From NCBI GenBank assembly GCA_037355855.1, contig CM074760.1, positions 6,006,501 through 6,070,500 of the forward strand: a DNA stretch of 64,000 nucleotides, read 5' to 3'. Below are positions 21,232 to 32,412 of the stretch, piece after piece. The position numbers and the translations under genes were made by a program. The stretch's first letter is position 1, and each line of letters starts with the position of its first letter. The notes below the pieces were generated by a model. It ran no database searches and was not told the origin of the DNA. It saw only the letters and a list, made by a program, of their open reading frames with translations. The DNA is from Pseudo-nitzschia pungens (taxonomy: Eukaryota > Bacillariophyta > Bacillariophyceae > Bacillariales > Bacillariaceae).

Positions 21232-23367
21232 ATGACCCCGGCCGCCAATCGGGGCCAAATCGGCAGAACGAACCGAGCCACCACCTCCGCTTCGACTTCT
21301 GCTTCCGCTTCCGCTTCCACTTCTGCTTCTGCTTCCGCTTCCACTTCCGCTTCCGCTTCAACGCATCAGATCGCACCGCCCAACCCACAGCGGCGACGAC
21401 GAAAGAGGATCCGTCCGCAGCACCCCGGGGGAGGATCCGCGAGGCGCGGAGAGGAATCCTCTTCCAACCACCGCCCGAACGTTCACGTTTTTGTCTGCCC
21501 GGAGGACGACGACCGGTTTGCCTTTCTCGACAAGGACGGGGACGATCTGGCGGACGGAATACCCCGCTTTCGGAGCCTGCCGCTCCTGCTGGAGGAACGG
21601 AGGACCGGGAAGAAGAACTGGCGCCGGGCGCGAAAGCAATGGCAATCGCGGATGCTCTTTGCCTTCACCAAGAAGCCTTCCCACACCGACATTGCCCGGA
21701 GGCAGTGGAGGGGATTTTCCCACCGCACCATTCCATTTACGGCGCTGGGATCGCCGCTCTCGGATGCGGTTCTGGCGGTTCAGCGCAGCGCCGATTACCT
21801 GCTCAGCTTGGGGCACGACTCGTGCCGCAACCACAGCCACGGCGACGACACCACGGGCGTTCACACGCACACGCACACGCACATACACACCGGTCTGGCG
21901 CTGCGGTTTTATGGGATTCAAAGCCGAGCCAGCACTGGGAACTTTGCCGGAAGAGCACGCAAGTTCCCGCAACGTACTGCAACTCTGCTGCAGACGACTC
22001 CGTTGCACAGCGGAATAAAGGGACTCGCGGATCACGCCTCGGAACTCTCGGTGGCGGAGGATGCACTGTTGAACGTACAGAGAGATTTTTCGCCGTCCAC
22101 GACACCGATGGAACTCCTGCTATCGAGGGATTGGAAAGTGGGAGTGGCTTTGCTGTACGCCTCCGGGAACGATGCGGATGCATGGGAAACCAGGCTCGAC
22201 AACGACGTCAACCCGAATGGCCACCGCACTGCTACGATGGTGCTCTTTACGTTGCCCCGGAGGGAAGCGCAATCCGAAACCCTTGCCGACGGAACCCAGC
22301 AAGCCGCGACGAGAGTGTTCCGGTGCAACAACGTCCCACTCTTTCGCAACGACAGCCGGCGAAAGCTTTTGTGGTCCGTAGAGAGCATCCCCAACGGGGA
22401 CGAACCGAGTCCCGGGGTCGCGGGAGCTTTGTGCGAAACGTGCTTTCGGGCTCCGGGATATCTGCTGTTCATTGACGAAGGAGACGGCTTTCGGTTGACC
22501 TGGGCCACCGAAACGTGGTTTCTTGTCGAGTCGTGCCGGGAAACTGTGTCGATGGATTCTCGGTTTCGGGGTGCCGCCGTCTCTGACGGAGCCAGCATTC
22601 TCTCACCCGACAATGTGTGCTGGGAGGAGGCGCATTGCAATCTCACAACCGGTGAGGCACTCGGTAACGAAACAGATGTAAATGTAAATGTAAATGTAAA
22701 TGGCAAGGCATCGCCACCGTCATCGCCATCGCCATCGCCATCTCCGGCGCAGGTCAGCATTGTCAAGGAAAGTTTTTTGCACCTCGATGTTCTCCTCGCC
22801 CAAATACTCTCGAAACGAAAAGGAATCTCCGAGACCAATCCAGACTTTTGCTACAGCCTGATTTCTCTCAATCGCGCCGGAAGGGTCGCTGATTTCGTGA
22901 TTGCTTTTGCCAGAGAACGCAAGGCCTGTTCCATTGGCGTTTTTGTCAAAGTCGATTTGTTTCTGGGTAGCTATTTGGAGCTGGACTGGGTGCAGAGCAA
23001 AGGGAAAAAGGACACGGTCTTGCTCCAAAAATGGTGCAACACACTGGCCATCAATCGACGAATGAGAGAGTTGCGCGCTGGTCCGTTTTCCGTCGAAACG
23101 CGAAAGGCTTTCGATTGCACCCGGCTGTGCAAAGAGACATTTACATTCGACAACGACGAAGAAGACGACTACGACGAATCCTACTGGAAGGAGTTTGTTC
23201 TCGAGGAAGCTTCCGATGGAAAGAAACGGCGGCAAGCACCAAAGCTGGTGACCATGTCGTCCCTCTACCCTTGCTGCGACGTCATCACCAACCAAGCCAT
23301 CATTTCCTTCGAACCCGTCGGGTCCATCCGAGCCAAAGACTCTCCCATCCAGCTGGTCTATACCTAA
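21232..23367 (+). CDS. Large unrecognised protein
   Basis: A 711-residue single-exon frame without frameshift. After MTPAANRGQIGRTN comes a Ser/Ala/Thr stretch encoded by a TTCCGC/TTCTGC hexamer repeat, then a basic patch RRRRKRIRP. The rest has ordinary globular composition with several Cys residues (LCETCF, CCDVI), a THTHTHIHT run and an NVNVNVN run encoded by AATGTA repeats. There is no signal peptide or membrane segment. I recognise no domain. The length and normal amino-acid use support a real gene; the ATG at 21232 is the first after a CA-rich leader, and an upstream in-frame start at 21097 would add only leader-like sequence. Confidence 0.75.
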   Translation: MTPAANRGQIGRTNRATTSASTSASASASTSASASASTSASASTHQIAPPNPQRRRRKRIRPQHPGGGSARRGEESSSNHRPNVHVFVCPEDDDRFAFLDKDGDDLADGIPRFRSLPLLLEERRTGKKNWRRARKQWQSRMLFAFTKKPSHTDIARRQWRGFSHRTIPFTALGSPLSDAVLAVQRSADYLLSLGHDSCRNHSHGDDTTGVHTHTHTHIHTGLALRFYGIQSRASTGNFAGRARKFPQRTATLLQTTPLHSGIKGLADHASELSVAEDALLNVQRDFSPSTTPMELLLSRDWKVGVALLYASGNDADAWETRLDNDVNPNGHRTATMVLFTLPRREAQSETLADGTQQAATRVFRCNNVPLFRNDSRRKLLWSVESIPNGDEPSPGVAGALCETCFRAPGYLLFIDEGDGFRLTWATETWFLVESCRETVSMDSRFRGAAVSDGASILSPDNVCWEEAHCNLTTGEALGNETDVNVNVNVNGKASPPSSPSPSPSPAQVSIVKESFLHLDVLLAQILSKRKGISETNPDFCYSLISLNRAGRVADFVIAFARERKACSIGVFVKVDLFLGSYLELDWVQSKGKKDTVLLQKWCNTLAINRRMRELRAGPFSVETRKAFDCTRLCKETFTFDNDEEDDYDESYWKEFVLEEASDGKKRRQAPKLVTMSSLYPCCDVITNQAIISFEPVGSIRAKDSPIQLVYT

Positions 23368-23524
23368 ATCACCCACTACCAAATGAAAAGAAAAGTCAGG
23401 CACAACTCGCAGCAGCGACAAGCGTTAGCAGAGTACAAGACGTTTGAAACCCACTAATACTGGTTGGATACTATTAATATTCTTGATTGATTATTCATTA
23501 TTAATTCATTCGTAAGATAGTCTT

Positions 23525-24866
23525 CTAGTTGGACTCGCTAATTAGCTTTTGCTCTTCCAGAAAAGCCTCTTTGAGTTTTTCTTCCCCCTCCTTTGCCAGT
23601 CGGATAGCACTCTGGCAATCGGCCTGTGCGTTTCCGTCCGCATTCGCTCCCGACGCACGCTTGATGATGACACCCGGCAGTGGTGACCGACGTTGGTAAT
23701 TCCGAAGCGCAAGCTGTTCCTCGGACAAATCTTCGTCACTGGTTTCACGAATCATGTCCCGAAGAATGCCGGTCGGTACCAGGTGCCCGTTCGCCGGTTC
23801 GTCAACTGGCCGGATGTCGTCCCGGTCGTAGGACGGATGCAAGTGCACCAGCTCGTACTTGTATTCGCTCTCGTAGAGCGAGTTCATCGCGTTGAGCAGC
23901 TCCGATATCGCCGCGAACCGGGTGCGGGTTTCCTCCTCCCGCGAATTGCTGGGCGGGAACGACAGAACCATCGTGTTGATGGTAGGTGGCTCGCGTTCTT
24001 GTCGCATCGTCATCGGTATCATCATCATCAGCAGCAGCTGCGGCAGAAGCATCCAAGGCCGCCGCCTCGAGCTCGCAGATGCAGTTCCAGTACCCCGAGA
24101 GAATGTCGCAAACGTCGAGGGAGCCCAGAAATCGGTAGGCAATCACGGGTTGCGGTTGCTCCGCGAGCTCGGGAAAGCACCGGCCGACGAAGGATTCCAT
24201 GGCGGCCGTCCACCCTTTTTCGTTGGGTGCCGCCGTGTGTTCCACCAGGGACGCGTAGTCGGCAATCTCGGCCGCCGTCCTGTTGGCCGTCTCGAGGATC
24301 AATCCGGGCCCGATGCCGTTTCCGACCAGGCTCAGGGAAAAGCGCCGGAGATCGTGCAGGGCGTCCATCATCGACGGCGACGACCGCGATTTGAGTTCCG
24401 AAAAGCCGTTGGCAAAGGCTTTCAGATCCCGAACGGGAATGTCCTCCAGCACCAGGCAGACCTTTCGCTCGTGCTCGTTCTCGCTGAGCTGCCCGGCAAC
24501 CGTCCACGTTGCGCCCTGGAGCGTCTTGTTTGCCGAGACGCCGTCGCATCCCAGCAGCGGGACGCCCTCGATTTCCAGGTCGCGGAGCAAAAACCGAAAC
24601 AAGCTGGACTTGCGCTCCTCGCTCCAGTCCTCGAAATCGTCGACCCGGTGGGGATCGGTGTCGGTGTCGGCGTCGGCGTTGGCGTCGGCGCTGTCGAACA
24701 ATCGTCCGCTCCGGCTGCTTGTGGCGGGTGCTGTGCGCGCGACGCCTCCGCCGGTGACTCTAACGAAATCAGGATGCAGCGGAGAAAATCCGTCGGCGAC
24801 TTGCGCCTGTTCGACGAGTCCAAACAGCCAGAAAGTCGCAAGTATATTCGACCAGTAGTAGTTCAT
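23525..24866 (-). CDS. Probable plastid protein with DUF1415-like C-terminus, apparent 1-base frameshift
   Basis: Function unknown. If one surplus base is ignored the protein has 446 residues. The N-terminus MNYYWSNILATFWLFGLVEQ leads to VADGFSPLHP, a signal peptide with an ASAFAP-like site, so plastid import is likely. The first frame runs through SLDVCDILSGYWNCICELEA into an Ala/Asp run; coding then continues in the +1 frame as TINTMVLSFPPSN, FAAISELLNAMNSLYES, YELVHLHPSYDRDDI and PVDEPANGHLVPTGILRDMI. The HPxY...ANxxxxxPxxxLRxMIRE order resembles DUF1415 proteins of bacteria, a tentative match. The break lies between 23985 and 24080, where no GT-AG intron both fits and keeps the CELE block. 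Confidence 0.75.
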
Positions 24867-25384
24867 TATATTGCCGGATATGCTTTTTGATGGGTGATGA
24901 ATTTATGGTGGGATGGTTATTATTATTTGCTCCCGTTGTCTTGCGGGTCGGATAAGAATGCGTCAGATGGGATTCAGAGTCGAGACAAATCGGCACATTG
25001 GGTGCAAAGCAGATTGGAAGTTCGAAGAAGAAACCGATCTATGGAATCGATTCGATGATGGACAAGACATGTAGTAACCTTTTAGGATGTGATTGGAAAG
25101 ATGATGGATTTTGATTGATGATTGATTGATTAACCTTACCTCCACAGGGATTGATGGTGCGCATCCTGAATGTGACGGTCTGCTGTGCATACGTCGATCG
25201 GATTCCAGTCGTGTCACTGAGTCAGAGAATCAGTTCCAGTCCCATACCTCATCTCCCATGAGGCACAATTCGTCACCCGTCTTGGGCTTTGACCGATCTG
25301 ATGTTGTGCAACCCGAAAGCAACAAAGAACTGAAGCAACAAAGAGCGACTTTCGATTCCAATCTTAGTCACACTCGACTAGAAG
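24867..25384. promoter_or_regulatory. Divergent intergenic region between two plastid-protein genes
   Basis: The 518 bases lie between the DUF1415-like gene (minus) and the DUF1499 gene (plus), so both promoters must be here. No specific element was recognised; GATTGATTGATTAACC words occur near 25115-25138. Confidence 0.4.
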
Positions 25385-26431
25385 ATGGCCCGGTTCCTGT
25401 TGTCTTTCGTGATAGTGAAATTGCTCTGTCATTCTTGGGCCGATGCATGGGGACTTTCTTCGAGCGGAAGAGAAACCTCCCGTCTCGCATGTTCTACCGG
25501 GGAAGAGAGTCGCAGGGGTTTTCTGTGGCAAGGCTTTGCTTCGTCGGTCGCTGTTGTGTCCACCACAGCGAATGAGGCGATCGCGGCGGAGACGGTCGGC
25601 AAGGATCCCGATTGCGATGATTATACGTGCCTAGGAGTGTGGGATGGTCTGCTCGCAGGTGAGCAGCACACGAGATGAGATGAGATGAAACGAACGAACG
25701 AACGAACGAACGAAGACTAGGGGGGATTTGGATGCTTTTTGTCCGCGACCATCATCACTGACGGCTCTCTTTTTCTATCTCGAATCCAATGATCAGATTG
25801 CCCCCATACCAATGCCCAAATCGGAGGATTCCTGCCCGGTTTGCCCGGCGGAGGTGCGGGTTGCACATCGTCCCAGGACGATACCCCCGGCATTTTTTCC
25901 GAACCGTGGGACTATTCCGAATCGTCGCTGGGATTAGACTACTCGGACCAAATGAGGCTGTTGCGTCCCACCGTGGAAAAGGTGGCCGCCAAGCACGGGG
26001 ACGCCTGCCAAATCCTGATCGAAGAGGACCGGTACCTCCGGGTCCTCCTCACGGACGGCGTGTCGTCGGAACGGTCCATTGCCGAGTTTTACTTCACTCC
26101 AAACGACACCACGGTGCAGTTCCGCATCGGCAGCGTCGTGACCAACGCCCCCACCGCCAAAACGCTGCTGCGGGGTTCCTCGCTCCGCAACATCGAGCGG
26201 GGCGAGATGATCCGAAAAGAGCTGCGGTACCTCAAGCTCCCGGTCCTGCGGAACCGGAAGCGATCCCTCTTTTTCGTCGAATCCGACCTGGATTCCTTCG
26301 GTCCGGGTTCGGCATCGCTGGGACCGCCGGCCGAAATGAAAGAGGGCGAAATCACGGGTCGACTGAGCGAGAATGTCGATCCCCGACTCAAGATCGATGC
26401 CGTGCAGCAGTTCCCGTTTTCCAACAAATGA
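25385..26431 (+). CDS. DUF1499 protein with Tat thylakoid-lumen signal
   Basis: Function unknown; DUF1499 proteins of plants and algae are often found in the thylakoid lumen. Exons are 25385-25658 and 25797-26431; 302 residues. The N-terminus is tripartite: a signal peptide (MARFLLSFVIVKLLCHSW), a transit region beginning ADAWGLSS, then a second signal SRRGFLWQGFASSVAVVSTT ending ANEAIAAE, with twin Arg and an AxA-like cleavage site, as expected for Tat transport into the lumen. The junction restores GVWDGLLADCPHTNAQIGG. GGGAGCTSSQDDTPGIF and the following SEPWDYSE match the CVSSQ-type start of DUF1499. The 138-base intron carries a (GAAC)n array. Domain call is good; function open. Confidence 0.82.
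25690..25714. repeat. (GAAC)n array in the DUF1499 gene intron
   Basis: Six GAAC units shortly after the donor site. Similar GAAC units occur in the intron of the HAD gene at 55.6 kb. Confidence 0.9.
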
Positions 26432-26710
26432 GAATATTACTACTACTACTAATACTACTACCACCAACAATAGTATTATAGCAGATCAACACCCGATTGC
26501 ACGACACAGTTGAATAATATTGAATCATCTCGAGTCGCTGTGTATAGTATATTGCTCTATTTATCTTTATCTATTTGTGACCAGGGTTGTCAGGTCGTAT
26601 CATCATCATCATCATCATCATCATCGTCTTGAAAAGGTGATGGATTCCATAATAGTGTGTTCGTTCGGGCACGTGCAACATTCGTTTAGAGCAGCGTTGC
26701 ATCACACGAG
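26432..26710. other. Convergent intergenic region
   Basis: Separates two converging genes. It contains ACTACTACTAATACTACTACC near 26438-26462 and an (ATC)n run at 26599-26625. Confidence 0.5.
26599..26625. repeat. (ATC)n microsatellite
   Basis: Nine ATC units downstream of two convergent genes. Confidence 0.95.
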
Positions 26711-29068
26711 TCAATTCGTCCGTTCGCAAAGATGCGTGCAAATGACGGTCGACTCGCACCGAATCGTTCTGCCGCCACCCGAACCGTTGGTAAATTCCTC
26801 ACCGAGCACCGAGAGCGCGTTGGGGTCGAGGTCTACCGCAGCGGGAAATCGGCAGGGCAACACAACGGCGTTGTAGATTCTCAGCGCGCAAGAGGATTGC
26901 AACTCGACGCGACGGGCCGTCGCCAGCGTAAAGGTGAACCAAGCGAAAAAGGCGCCTTGCGAGTGAGTGTCGCGGGCCGGGATTTGCGCTCTTTCGCTGC
27001 CACCTCCGTCCGATCTGTCGCGCTGTTGTTGTTGTTGTTGTTGTTGTTGCTGTTGCTGTTGCTGTTGACGATGCTGTTGATTTCGATTTCGAACGTGACG
27101 GTGGGCGTATCCCAGGACCGTGAGCTTGGTGTCTTCCGGAAGGTTGATCCATGGTCCCTCGTACCGGCCCAGAATCGTAGCGTCCGTGACGGTCCTTGCC
27201 TTCTTTCGCGGATCGTTCAGGTCGAGCGCGATGCTCCGGGCCCGATTCCTGGAGTCGCGACGCGTCCTGGCTCCGCGCGTTGCGGATGGATGCCAGCGCT
27301 CGGACCCATTCCCCGCTCCCGTGCTGCTTTTGCGGTCGCTGTCGGGGGTTGGAGAACCTCGCGGATTTGGCGGCCGCGACCACCCGGAAGCCGTCTCCCG
27401 AATCGCAGTAGTCGTCGTCGTCGTCGTCGTCGTCGCCAATGATGTCCTCCGTGTCCTCCGCAAGCACCCTGGGTTTGGTGGGAACAAAGGACGGAGCGAA
27501 GCTTACGATCGAGTTTGTGATCGGTGTAGCCGACGCTGGTTCGCTCGTGGAGGTGGATTTCTGGGTGGCTGGCGGTTTGGACGACGAGGGCAAATGAGGA
27601 TCGGGGCTCGACCGTTTGTGTCTGGATTTGTTGTTGTCCGAGTTGGAGGAACGCTCCTCGTGTTTCCCTCGCTTTCGATTTCGATTCGGGTTGGAGAGTT
27701 TGTGAAACGGATTCCGGGTGGCCGCTGCCAGCGCCGATGCGGTCGCGAGTGGTTGCGTGCAGTTTTGTTCCCGGGCAGCGTGCGCGTCGATGTGGCCCCG
27801 TTTCGAAAGCGCGGTCTTTGAGTTCCGGGACCAGTGGGTGGGTCTGGAAACGCCGTGTCATGCGTCACGAGACACGATAAAAAAAACCGAGGAAAGAACC
27901 GAGCGAAGCAACCAACCAACCAACCAAGCAATCAAACAAAAAAAAATCCAAGAATTCACCAAACGTGAGCCACTCCTTGCCGGTTCCTTCCATTGTTTCG
28001 CGCATCGAGCAATCCAGTCGTTACGTACCGGAGTCCAACCAGGGATCTGACGCTTTCCACCTGGGTCCCCGCCCGTTCGATCGGAGAGCGATGCCTCGGT
28101 TTCCCGCGATGCTCGTCGGTGGGTGTCGAAGAGAGCCTCGGCCGACCGCGCTTGTGGATCGGATCGGAACGGTTTCGCTTTCGACCGGAACCACCGGCGG
28201 ACCAAGAGCGGGTTCGGGTTCGTCCGGCCCGGGAGACGCGTCGCGAGTGATGGATCGCAGAGTTTGTCGTCGCTCTGTTTGTAGATGCCGCCTCGTGGTT
28301 GGATTCGTCCTCGTCCTCGTCCGTATCGTTCGATGGAACGCAGAGATCAAAGTCGGGTGGGGAACACAGCGCTTCGCCGTCGGGGGCCGGATTCGGCGGA
28401 GACGGTGGATGCGAATCCTCGATGGGGCTGCTCTTCGACTCCACTCGCGCCTCGATCTCGCAAGGCTCGTTGTTGAACGGGGGTTCCATCTCGGGATTTT
28501 CTTGTGGGAGTGGTTCCGTGGCGTGTTCCTCGTTGCTTTTGCCTTGTTCCTGTCCGCGAGCCATCATGGACCGAAGGGAGGCGAACTCATCGTCCGCCAC
28601 CTTGCTTCGGCGATCCGCTCCTTTGTCGTTGTAGTAGTAGCAACCGTCGTATTCGTATTCGTCTTCGTCGTCATCGTAGCAATCGTCGAGAAGATCGTCG
28701 GATCCGCGCCGAAGGGATCGCCGGTTCCGGCTCTTTCGCTGTTTTTTGCGCGACACCATGTGGGAGACAGCTCGCTGCTGTTGTTGTTGCCACTCGCGTG
28801 GCTCCATTTCGCCTCGACTTTTGGCGCTATTCACGGAGAGCTGAGAAAGGGCCCATGATGGTTTCGCGGTTGCAGATTCCTTGTACACGATAACGGTCTC
28901 GTCGTCGTTCGCATAGTCGTCGTGGTTGCCTTCGTCGTCGTCGACATCAACATCAACATCAACACCAACACCAACGTCGTCGTCGGTGCTGTTGTTCTGC
29001 CATGCCGAGTCAACTCGGAATCTCGATGGCATCTTTGGATCTTTGCGAAGGGACAGCTTTACCGCCAT
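26711..29068 (-). CDS. Unrecognised basic, low-complexity nuclear-type protein, apparent 1-base frameshift
   Basis: Exon 1 is 29068-28029 and exon 2 is 27843-26711, joined to give SLVGLRPTHWSRNSK; 723 residues if one surplus base is ignored. Exon 1 has Asp/Val repeats (GAC/AAC-type codons), a Gln run, basic RKKQRKSRNRRSLRR and Tyr/Asp-rich segments. Exon 2 has NRNRKRGKHEE, an Asp run (GTC/GAC repeat) and, after the break, SIALDLNDPRKKARTVTD, ILGRYEGPWINLPEDTKLTV, a 15-residue Gln run, and a Phe/Leu-rich end AFFAWFTFTLATARRVELQ. The frame changes by +1 between 27235 and 27300. I recognise no domain. The conserved-looking RYEGPWINLPEDTK block may be the functional core. Basic clusters suggest a nuclear location. 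Confidence 0.6.
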
Positions 29069-30286
29069 CGTCTTCGCGTTCCGAGAGAACTCCCCAACTA
29101 CCTCTCAAAAGTACTCGTACCGTACGAGTGAGTCTAATTCACCTATCTGTTGCGTTCCGGTGTTGTTGCTTCGTCAAAAAATAATGATGCCGAGGTGGGA
29201 ACCCTTGGCTTGCCATTGATAGGAACGTACTCATAGTAGATATGAGACTATTTTGAGAGTAACAGTACACGTACCAATTAGCAGGAAGCAGGAAGCAGGA
29301 AGCACGACTGAGTGACGATGGACGACATTTCGAGAAGAAAACGGATTTAGTACGGTAAGGTAATCTTAACCTTAGTAATCTTATCCATCGAATCCAATAA
29401 AGCACATTTCATTGGCATCCATAATGCCAAAAACAATGCTTTTTAGAGCCGAACCTCCCAAGATGCCCTACCGTACCGGTAGCTACGCAATAGATCTTTC
29501 TCTTCAAACGGAGGATAGATATTTTAATACAACATAATAATATAACGACTCCTTCGGTGAGAGAGAGAAAAAGGGAGATTGGTATTCAAACTACTACGTA
29601 CTTCGTACAGTACAAGAACACCATACTCTCTTTCATTGGTTTGGGAGCACGAAATCCGTGTCTTCCCAATGCTTCTGCAGTTCTTCGTACTACCGGTTGA
29701 GAGAACTCCAAACTGTCCTTCGATCAGGGAGGTACTGAGGAGTTGAATGAATCAATCTGCCCGACACAGTAATCAGTACCTTCATTGACACAGTATCAGG
29801 TGATTCGTATATCCCGCGGTCGATGAAGGTTATGATATATATGAATGTTGAGAATTACTTTTGGAATTAGTTTCAGTTATGAATTTTAATTGTTTTGATT
29901 GGAATATTTAGAAATACTTGTACATACTATTACTACGCAACATATACGGTGGGATGGCGTCTGGCACAGGGCAGAACAACTCATAGATAGAAATTCGCCG
30001 AGAGAATAGCACATACGTCTAACTTCCTAACCCGATATGAATGTATATATTATTTTGTGTTTGTGTGGAGTGCTGTTCTGCTGTGCTTCGGGTCAGAGTC
30101 ATTTTTTCACGCCGTCATTATTGAAAGTCAGTCGGTCCCAGTCCGGTGAGCCCCTCGTGATTTCGTTGTGTCGTTATCATGCAATGGCAGCACTATCGCT
30201 CTTGACGGGTATTTTTTCATCTTCGTCGTCGTCGTCATCGTTCACTACGTTTGCGACCTCGTCTCGCGTTTCGCCGTTTTCCGCTA
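29069..30286. other. Intergenic DNA
   Basis: Nothing coding is supported. It contains TACGGTAAGGTAATCTTAACC at about 29352-29372, GCAGGAAGCAGGAAGCAGGAAGC near 29282-29304, and AT-rich DNA. Confidence 0.5.
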
Positions 30287-31769
30287 CTAGTTGGAACGGC
30301 GTCGGTACCTTGAAGGTGGCAACAAGTCGGTGTGACTCAGTGACTTGATCAGCAAGTTCGTAATGGCATGATGGAGGTAGCAAGAGTAAATCGCCAAAAT
30401 GGCACAAACGGACATCGACGTCACCAGCAGCCACTTTTGGCTGGTCGTTACCTTGCGGTTCCCAAACGAGCTATCGACAATATAACTTTCCATCGGCATC
30501 GTATGTTCCAAATCGAACACTGTCCATGAAGGAACACTGCTGCTGTAACGAACTATAAGTCGTGGTGGAAGAATTCTTGATGAACATGCTGTTGCTCGTG
30601 CTCGAAGTGCACCTCGCACTGTCAATATCGAGCCGATTGCAAAGATTGGAGTTTGCCCTGAAGTAAGGAGGATCCACCGTTTCTGTGCAATCTTGGCAAC
30701 CCATGTCCTTTCCAAATTCTTGGAAGTACGATTGGTTGATTCCTAGGTTGAAGTATTCGATGCTCACTTCGTTTCCAGCGAAGTGGGTGCAGAATTTGTC
30801 GTGATAAACTCCCATCATAAGGCTTTCACTGTACGCGTCACATCGAGGTCTGAGAAAGTAACCTCCATTGACTTGGGTGCAGTCAATGATGTCTAGGTAA
30901 TCTTCAGCGTCCATGTAGCTGTCGTCGTCCTTGTCGCAAAGGTCGTATCCGTATTCGTCGTAACAGTACGACTGGTATTCCGTGCAGTCCAGGTTTGTCC
31001 AGAAATCATCGTCGTCGACATACTCTTCGCTGACGACAAGGTTTCCATCCTCGTCATACGTGTAGTGGTAGTATTTCGAGGAGTCTCTTCGTCGGCCTTG
31101 TTTGCCGTTCACACAAAGGTCGCACCAGTTACAAAGTTGGCCCTTTCTATCCATTTCGTATCTCAGCATTATTCGGATGTAGTCCGTCAACTCAATTGCG
31201 TATTCAACGTAATCGGTGGTGCAGCCATAGGCTCTGCTATCCGAACAGTACATGGATTCGCAAAGTCTCAATATCACAATGTCGTTAACTACCATCGGAC
31301 TATATTCTCCCGCCTCCACTGCATTCTGAGAAAAACGTTGAACTGGTTGGCACTTGGCGTATTTGAAGGAGTACCCAGTGAAGTTCACGTAGTTGTAATA
31401 GTTAAGATAATAATCATCTTCGTTTTCGTAAACTTCTTCTTCTTCTTCTTCTTCTTCCTCTTCCTCTTCTTCCTCCTCCTCTGCCTCCTCCTCCTCTCCG
31501 GCATCGTCATTGTTGTTGTAATCGTCAACGTACTCGTACTCCTCTTCTTCTAGATGCCGAGCACCATCATCTCCAAGGTGAAGTCCTTTGGCATTGATTC
31601 TTTTCTTGTATTCGTCTAGAGGAATGGCTTTCTCTCGGAGCATTTCGTCCAATCCCGGTCGCGTTGATGATGGATGTTGCATTCCCATCACGTCACGGGC
31701 AAAAGATTGCCCTTCGCATTGCAACAGAGACCCTAAGAACAGAGTCAGACACAAGGCGGATATCTTCAT
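30287..31769 (-). CDS. Acidic, Cys-rich type I membrane protein, apparent 1-base frameshift
   Basis: Unknown function; predicted to enter the secretory pathway. The ATG at 31769 starts the signal peptide MKISALCLTLFLGSLLQCEG; 493 residues if one surplus base is ignored. A run of about 19 Glu residues (GAA/GAG, 31431-31490) follows Tyr/Asp-rich sequence. The luminal part is rich in Cys pairs (CNWCDLC, CQDC) and acidic Tyr motifs. The first frame stops just after GTYDADGKLY, but skipping one base at AA 30479-30480 continues as VDSSFGNRKVTTSQKW and a single membrane helix WLLVTSMSVCAILAIYSCYL with a basic cytoplasmic end. This restores a sensible architecture, so the early stop is unlikely to be real. 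I do not recognise the family. Confidence 0.72.
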
Positions 31770-32412
31770 GGTGGGTGTATTCTTTCTCACTACTGCCGCT
31801 ATTTCAAAGTATTGTTTGGGTTTTCGTTTCTATTATCTACGCCAGCAGTATGGCGACAAGCGGCAACAAGTGGATAGTTCTTATCACTGAATTTAGGAAA
31901 TTGGTGTATTGTTTCGGTATGGCGAGGTTCGTGTCCTCGCCTTTGTTGATTAGTGATGAAAAATCTGAAATGATGTGTGTTTTTAGCGATGAGCCGTTGG
32001 CAAACGACCGAGCGGAATGTTTTGTCTAGTGCACAGTTGTACCCGCTGTTGGATTTAGCGAGGCCCGCTGAGGACGCATTTCAAAACAGTCACGAGCATG
32101 TCACGACCGTGACGAAATTCCTGACTGATTCATTTTGATTACCACGACTACATACAGTCGGATTAGTCGATTGATTGCACTGTCTGTCAGATGTCGGTTG
32201 CACAGATGTTGGTCGTAATAATAATCTTATCCATTGGACGCGATCAACGAAATCAGCTGAAACGCTTTTTTTACGACAGGGAAAAGTATTCGTATGATTT
32301 TTTGTTTAGCACACGTTTCATTATGTTGGTCGATAGTCAACATTCACACATCACAATCTGAACGATACATACGTAAGTTACCAGCTACTCTCCATCTATT
32401 TTGCAAGAGAAG
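31770..32412. promoter_or_regulatory. Divergent intergenic region
   Basis: Lies between the acidic membrane protein gene (minus) and the SET gene (plus). ATTAGTC and CACGACC words are noted, but no recognised element. Confidence 0.4.

Noticed and set aside
26732..27821. Plus-strand frames over the polyQ/polyD gene
   Set aside because: Leu and Val runs are the reverse complement of Gln and Asp codon repeats; a minus-strand intron with good junctions supports the other strand.
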